Assembly: GCF_042646605.1 (NCBI RefSeq) | Contig: NZ_JBHRUG010000050.1 | Location: 7,632-71,631 of the forward strand | Direction of reading: 5' to 3' | Source: Litchfieldella rifensis | GTDB lineage: Bacteria > Pseudomonadota > Gammaproteobacteria > Pseudomonadales > Halomonadaceae | DNA: 64,000 nucleotides | Shown here: piece after piece, positions 60,109-64,000 of the stretch | Position numbering within the stretch: position 1 is the stretch's first letter | Layout of the letters: each line of letters begins with the position of its first letter | Position numbers and translations under genes: made by a program | Notes under the pieces: model-generated | What the model was told of the DNA's origin: nothing | What the model saw: the letters and a program-made list of their open reading frames with translations, nothing else | Database searches by the model: none

Positions 60109-62484
60109 TCAGCGCTTCGCTAGGGGAGATGCCCTCAGCCACTGCCTGGCGAAGCTTTCCGCATCCGTGGGGCGCCCGAAGTAATGGCCCTGTCCCTGGC
60201 TGCATCCCAGGGCCCACAGCGCCTCGGCCTGGGCTCGGGTTTCCACGCCCTCGGCCACGGTATTCATACCGAGGCTCTTGGCCATGGCGATGATGGTGGT
60301 GACGATGGTGTGGTCATGACTGTCGGTGAGCATATCGCGCACGAAGGACATGTCGATCTTGAGCGTATCCGCGGAGAAGCGCTTGAGATAAGCCAGCGAG
60401 GAGTAGCCGGTACCGAAGTCGTCGATGGCCAGGCCAAATCCGACCCGCTTGAGTTCCCGCATAAGCCACATGGCTTGGTCAGGATCTGCCATGAAGCCGC
60501 CCTCGGTCAGCTCCAGCACGATCGTCTCAGGCGCCAGCCCCGCCGAGGAGACGACGGTATGCAGACGCTCGGCGAAACGGATGTCTTCCAGTTGCTGAGC
60601 GGCAACGTTGATCCCCAGTAACCCCGAGAAGGGATGCCCCTGGCGCTGCCAGAGGAGTAGCTGGCGACACGCCTCTTCGGTGACCCAGGCACCGAGTGCC
60701 GACATCAGTCCGCGCTCCTCCGCCACCGGGATGAACTCGACGGGACTGACCCACCCCCATTCCGGATCGTGCCATCGACACAGGACCTCGGCCCCGATGA
60801 TGGCACCACTGTTCAAGTCGACCTGAGGCTGATAGTGGAGCTGCAACTGTCCGGTATTGAGTGCGTTAATGAAACGCTTGGCCAATGTCAGGCGCCGCGA
60901 CACCCTCTCGCCGAGGCTGGTAGCAAAGAAGCAGTGTCCCTCCCCGCTCTCCTTGGCGCGGCGCATGGCGATATCGACGCTCTTGAGCAGCTCTCTGGTC
61001 GTACGGCCATGCTCGGGATAGAAAGCGATTCCGACACTCGCGCCGAGACTGAAGGACTGGCCACGAACGGCCAGCGGCTGTATCAACGAATGCCGCAACC
61101 GCAGCGCCGTGCGTTCGACCCGTGCGCCATAGGCATTTTCGAACATCACCACGAACTCGTCGCCACCCAGCCGAGCGAGAAAGCCATCGCCCCGCAGGGT
61201 CGTGGCAAAGCGCTCGGCCACACTGACCAACGCCTTGTCACCGATGTCATGTCCTTGCGTCTCGTTGATATCCCGGAAGTGGTTCAAGCCCAGGAACATC
61301 AACGCCAGCTTGGTGCCATCCCGATCGGCATCGTCGATAGCAGCGCGTAGCCGCCGCATGAAAAAGGTCCGGTTAGGCAATCCCGTTCCCGGGTCATAGA
61401 AGGCCAACCGACGCACTTGCGCTTCGCCGCTTTGGCGCTCGAGCTCGGCGGCGGCGCCGGCAGCGAAGATCTGCAGGACCGAACGGACGAAGTCCACTTC
61501 CAGCAACGGTTCACGGAACATGACCACCAGCAGGCCGGTCGGCTCGCCGTCGACATTGGCCAGCCGCTTTCCCACATATCCTCTGGCCCAGTTCAGCGGC
61601 TCGCGAAAGACGCCGGCAAGTTGCTCGGCCACGCGGTCCTTGACGATGCATTCACCTTCAAGAATCACCTGTTCACAGGGCGTGCCGGGCAGGTGATAGC
61701 TGAAACTGTCCACCACCTGGCCATCGATCAGGACTGCCAGCGTATGCGTCACATCAGGGGTCTTCTTGTCGAGCAAGGCGACAAAACTGGCATCCGCGCC
61801 GATCGCACATGCCATGTGGCGCATCAGTTGGTCGAAATACTCATCGCCACTGCGTGCCGAAACGGCCGTGGCAATGCTCAAGACCGCCTGCTGCACCCGC
61901 TGTTGTTCGCAGCGTGTACGTAGGGTGACGATGCCGAAGGCCAGGTTATCAGCCAGCCCCTGGAGCAGCTTGAGCTCCTCGTCGGTGATCGGGTCTACCT
62001 CTTCCTGAAACAGGGTCAGGATACCAAAGGGCCCCTGCAGATCCTTCAAGGGCAAGGTAACGATGCCGCGGTACCCTCGACGGTTGGCCGCCTCGATCCA
62101 AGGCTGGAAACAGGGATCGTCATTCAGGTCGGTGATGATCTGTGGCTTGCCCTGGCGGATGGCCATGCCGGCCGTTCCCTGCCCACTGGGGATATCCTCC
62201 GACCAGCTGACCTGCACCTCGTCGAGATATCCCAGTTCGGCACCGGCATGCGCCTGCGGGGTAATGGTCTTGGCATCATCGTCCTGGGCGAAGCCCACCC
62301 AGGCCATGCGGTAGCCCCCCACCTCTACCGCCAGAGCACAGATATCGCGCAACAAGGTAACCTCATCACGCATATGGATCAGGGAATCGTTACAGCGGCA
62401 GGCAAACGCCAGGGCACGGTTGAGGCCCTCAATCTGCTGATCGCGTGAGCGCTTTTCCTCAGGCTCGTCGATGGGAGAGGTCAA
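60109..62484 (-). CDS. GAF-GAF-GGDEF-EAL cyclic-di-GMP protein
   Basis: A 791-residue cytoplasmic protein with two GAF-like domains (about 20-175 and 180-350), a GGDEF domain with intact LARLGGDEF, and an EAL domain with GAEVLCRW (an EVL variant that is compatible with activity) and DDFGTGYSSL. It is clearly a paralogue of the protein at 53313-56231: similar linkers such as VRRLAF..TGLPNR and SFVRDMLTD occur in both. May tune c-di-GMP in response to a ligand or redox signal; its nearness to flagellin suggests motility control (inference). Confidence 0.92.
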   Translation of the reverse strand: MTSPIDEPEEKRSRDQQIEGLNRALAFACRCNDSLIHMRDEVTLLRDICALAVEVGGYRMAWVGFAQDDDAKTITPQAHAGAELGYLDEVQVSWSEDIPSGQGTAGMAIRQGKPQIITDLNDDPCFQPWIEAANRRGYRGIVTLPLKDLQGPFGILTLFQEEVDPITDEELKLLQGLADNLAFGIVTLRTRCEQQRVQQAVLSIATAVSARSGDEYFDQLMRHMACAIGADASFVALLDKKTPDVTHTLAVLIDGQVVDSFSYHLPGTPCEQVILEGECIVKDRVAEQLAGVFREPLNWARGYVGKRLANVDGEPTGLLVVMFREPLLEVDFVRSVLQIFAAGAAAELERQSGEAQVRRLAFYDPGTGLPNRTFFMRRLRAAIDDADRDGTKLALMFLGLNHFRDINETQGHDIGDKALVSVAERFATTLRGDGFLARLGGDEFVVMFENAYGARVERTALRLRHSLIQPLAVRGQSFSLGASVGIAFYPEHGRTTRELLKSVDIAMRRAKESGEGHCFFATSLGERVSRRLTLAKRFINALNTGQLQLHYQPQVDLNSGAIIGAEVLCRWHDPEWGWVSPVEFIPVAEERGLMSALGAWVTEEACRQLLLWQRQGHPFSGLLGINVAAQQLEDIRFAERLHTVVSSAGLAPETIVLELTEGGFMADPDQAMWLMRELKRVGFGLAIDDFGTGYSSLAYLKRFSADTLKIDMSFVRDMLTDSHDHTIVTTIIAMAKSLGMNTVAEGVETRAQAEALWALGCSQGQGHYFGRPTDAESFARQWLRASPLAKR

Positions 62485-62575
62485 TGGATGCCACCCTAAT
62501 TGGTATCAACAGCGTAAGAATCACGCGTTATGCTTATATTAATACCATTGACCATGAAAGTAAGGCGTAACCAAG

Positions 62576-63184
62576 TCAAGCCAAAGTGAAGAAACCACCC
62601 ACCAAGGCAATCGCCACCCCCAGAGCGCGAACGATGCGGTTTTCCCGCGCCATCAGATAGCCGCCCAGCACACGACTGGCATAGGTGATGACCAGGGTCG
62701 CCGACAGGAAGCCGGCGAGATACGCCATCATCGAGGCGCCGTAGGGAATCTCGCTAGCGTGGGCATGGCCATGGAACAGCATGAAGACCACGACGAGGAG
62801 GCCACCCGGGAGAGTAGGCAACTTGACCACAGCGGCGATCAACACACCGGCCAGCAAGACCGATAATGCGATGCCGGTCTCGACACTGGGCACGACCAAC
62901 CCTCCCCAGGCAAGGCCCGCACCGAATAGCATGCCAGCGGCGGCCAGCCAAGGTGTCCCGCGGCGCATCGGATTGGACTGGCGCAGACTCCAGAGGCCGA
63001 TAGCCGCCATGGCCAGCAAGTGATCCAGCCCCAATAGCGGGTGTGCAAAGCCGGAAGCGAAGCCGCTGTGAGAGGTTCCCTGATGGCCGGGATGGGCCAG
63101 GGCCGCACCGGCCACCAGCAGCAGCGCCAGCGCCACGGCCACACGGGTGACGCGGGAAGTCGTGAAGGTTTCGAGAGCTTGCAT
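62576..63184 (-). CDS. ureJ: HupE/UreJ-family nickel transporter
   Basis: A 202-residue membrane protein with a signal-like N-terminus ending AHPGHQG, the family motif HPLLGLDHLLAM near residue 48, FMLFHGHAHASE in the middle and about six membrane segments. HupE/UreJ proteins bring nickel into the cell or periplasm for urease or hydrogenase. It directly follows ureG on the same strand, so it supplies the urease. The choice between the names hupE and ureJ rests on this context only. Confidence 0.9.
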   Translation of the reverse strand: MQALETFTTSRVTRVAVALALLLVAGAALAHPGHQGTSHSGFASGFAHPLLGLDHLLAMAAIGLWSLRQSNPMRRGTPWLAAAGMLFGAGLAWGGLVVPSVETGIALSVLLAGVLIAAVVKLPTLPGGLLVVVFMLFHGHAHASEIPYGASMMAYLAGFLSATLVITYASRVLGGYLMARENRIVRALGVAIALVGGFFTLA

Positions 63185-63231
63185 GCGTTTCTCCTTGCCA
63201 TTGGTCGTGGTAGTTGCGTAGCGGAAAGCGA

Positions 63232-63867
63232 TCAGCCGGCGGCTTGCACCTCGGGCCGGCGGTCCGACAGCATGCCGCGGTCGAGGATGAAGCGGATGAT
63301 TTCCTCGACACCGACGCCGTTGTAGAGGTTGGTGAATACGAAGGGCCGCTCGCCACGCATCTTCTTCGAGTCACGCTCCATGACCTCCAGCGAGGCGTGA
63401 ACCTGCTCGGCAATGTCGATCTTGTTGATGATCAGCAGATCCGACTTGGTGATGCCCGGCCCACCCTTGCGGGGGATCTTGTCGCCGGCGGAAACGTCGA
63501 TCACGTAGAGCGTCAGATCGGAGAGCTCGGGGCTGAAGGTGGCCGAGAGGTTGTCGCCACCGGATTCCACCAGCACCAGTTCCAGATCGGGGTGCCGGGC
63601 CTGAAGATCGTCGATGGCGGCAAGGTTCATCGAGGCATCCTCGCGGATGGCGGTATGCGGACAGCCACCGGTCTCGACGCCAAGAATACGATCCGCCGGC
63701 AACGCCTCGTGCTTGAGCAGGAAATCGGCATCCTCGCGGGTATAGATATCGTTGGTGACCACGGCAATATCGTAATGGTCGCGCAGGGCCAGGCAGAGCT
63801 GTTTCAGCAGTGCGGTCTTGCCGGAGCCTACCGGGCCACCGACGCCGATGCGTAGGCAATGGTTCAT
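63232..63867 (-). CDS. ureG: Urease accessory GTPase UreG
   Basis: GTPase that delivers nickel to urease. 211 residues with the P-loop GVGGPVGSGKT, the metal-binding ETGGCPH (the CPH motif), VESGGDNLSATFSPELSD and INKIDIAEQV. The start is the ATG at 63867 (MNHCLRIGVG), behind GGAGGAATT. The sequence directly upstream is the 3' end of a group II intron, so ureF, which normally precedes it, must lie beyond the intron and outside the window. Confidence 0.96.
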   Translation of the reverse strand: MNHCLRIGVGGPVGSGKTALLKQLCLALRDHYDIAVVTNDIYTREDADFLLKHEALPADRILGVETGGCPHTAIREDASMNLAAIDDLQARHPDLELVLVESGGDNLSATFSPELSDLTLYVIDVSAGDKIPRKGGPGITKSDLLIINKIDIAEQVHASLEVMERDSKKMRGERPFVFTNLYNGVGVEEIIRFILDRGMLSDRRPEVQAAG

Positions 63868-63900
63868 CTCGAATTCCTCCATCAATGTTCAATACCGAGG

Positions 63901-64000
63901 ATAGGGGTCGGGAAGGCATAGCCTCCCCGCCCTCCGAACCGTGCATGCGGTTCTCCCGCACACGGCTCTCCAGTCGATGGTTTCAACATCGTGATTGGCT
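63901..64000 (-). mobile_element. 3' end of a group II intron (domains V and VI), continues beyond the window
   Basis: On the minus strand domain V is GAGCCGTGTGCGG-GAGA-ACCGCATGCACGGTTC (63968-63936), with the AGC triad, a GNRA-type loop and a bulged stem. It is followed by domain VI, a hairpin CGGGGAGGC-TAT-GCCTTCCCG, then a bulged A at 63908 seven bases before the 3' end (CCCCTAT, complement of 63907-63901). An A eight bases from an AY end is the group II branch-point rule. The 3' exon continues into the ureG leader. The reverse-transcriptase gene, if present, is outside the window. Confidence 0.82.

Overview
The window reads as a chromosome segment of a high-G+C gammaproteobacterium, most likely a halophile of the Halomonadaceae (Halomonas or a close relative). 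This is an inference from the gene content: the lipA / lipB-ybeD-dacA-rlpA-mltB-rodA-mrdA-rlmH-rsfS-nadD-proA block, a pyrophosphate-type phosphofructokinase instead of PfkA, an unsplit bioBFHCD operon, and gammaproteobacterial fis-dusB and folE-folX pairs. No rRNA is present to settle the taxonomy. One assembly gap of 137 N lies inside the phosphofructokinase gene.

Layout. 0.1-12.6 kb: a LysR regulator, lipoate synthesis, then a long minus-strand cell-wall elongation block (PBP5, RlpA, MltB, RodA, PBP2), ribosome genes (RlmH, RsfS) and NadD/ProA. 12.7-18.7 kb: membrane proteins with degenerate GGDEF-like domains, a DedA-PAP2 fusion, a LysE exporter, UbiX and Mpl. 18.9-24.5 kb: PPi-phosphofructokinase, a REP-like repeat field, a PP2C-kinase fusion that looks catalytically dead, pyrophosphatase and a DUF2333 protein. 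24.6-32.9 kb: dsbD, accBC, prmA, dusB-fis, purH. 33-37.8 kb: an ABC exporter, gabD, folX and folE.

38.7-43.6 kb is the most notable accessory locus. It is a lasso-peptide cluster with a transglutaminase-like leader peptidase (B2), an asparagine-synthetase-like cyclase (C), two short precursor genes (A1, A2) flanking a PqqD-like recognition protein (B1), and a convergent nucleotidyltransferase. Both precursors predict a 26-residue core with a Ser1-Glu9 macrolactam ring. The two precursor genes sit in a duplicated cassette that also carries the same promoter-like block and downstream sequence. No dedicated exporter or kinase is seen in the cluster.

43.8-50.4 kb: SrkA kinase, ComF, the bioBFHCD operon behind a promoter that overlaps a BirA-type operator, and tRNA-Leu(UAG). 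50.4-64 kb is a more variable stretch: small secreted and membrane proteins of unknown function, two paralogous GAF-GGDEF-EAL proteins, two Phd/PIN toxin-antitoxin modules on either side of a flagellin gene that has a sigma-28 promoter, and finally hupE and ureG. The window ends inside the 3' part of a group II intron, with domains V and VI visible, inserted directly upstream of ureG.
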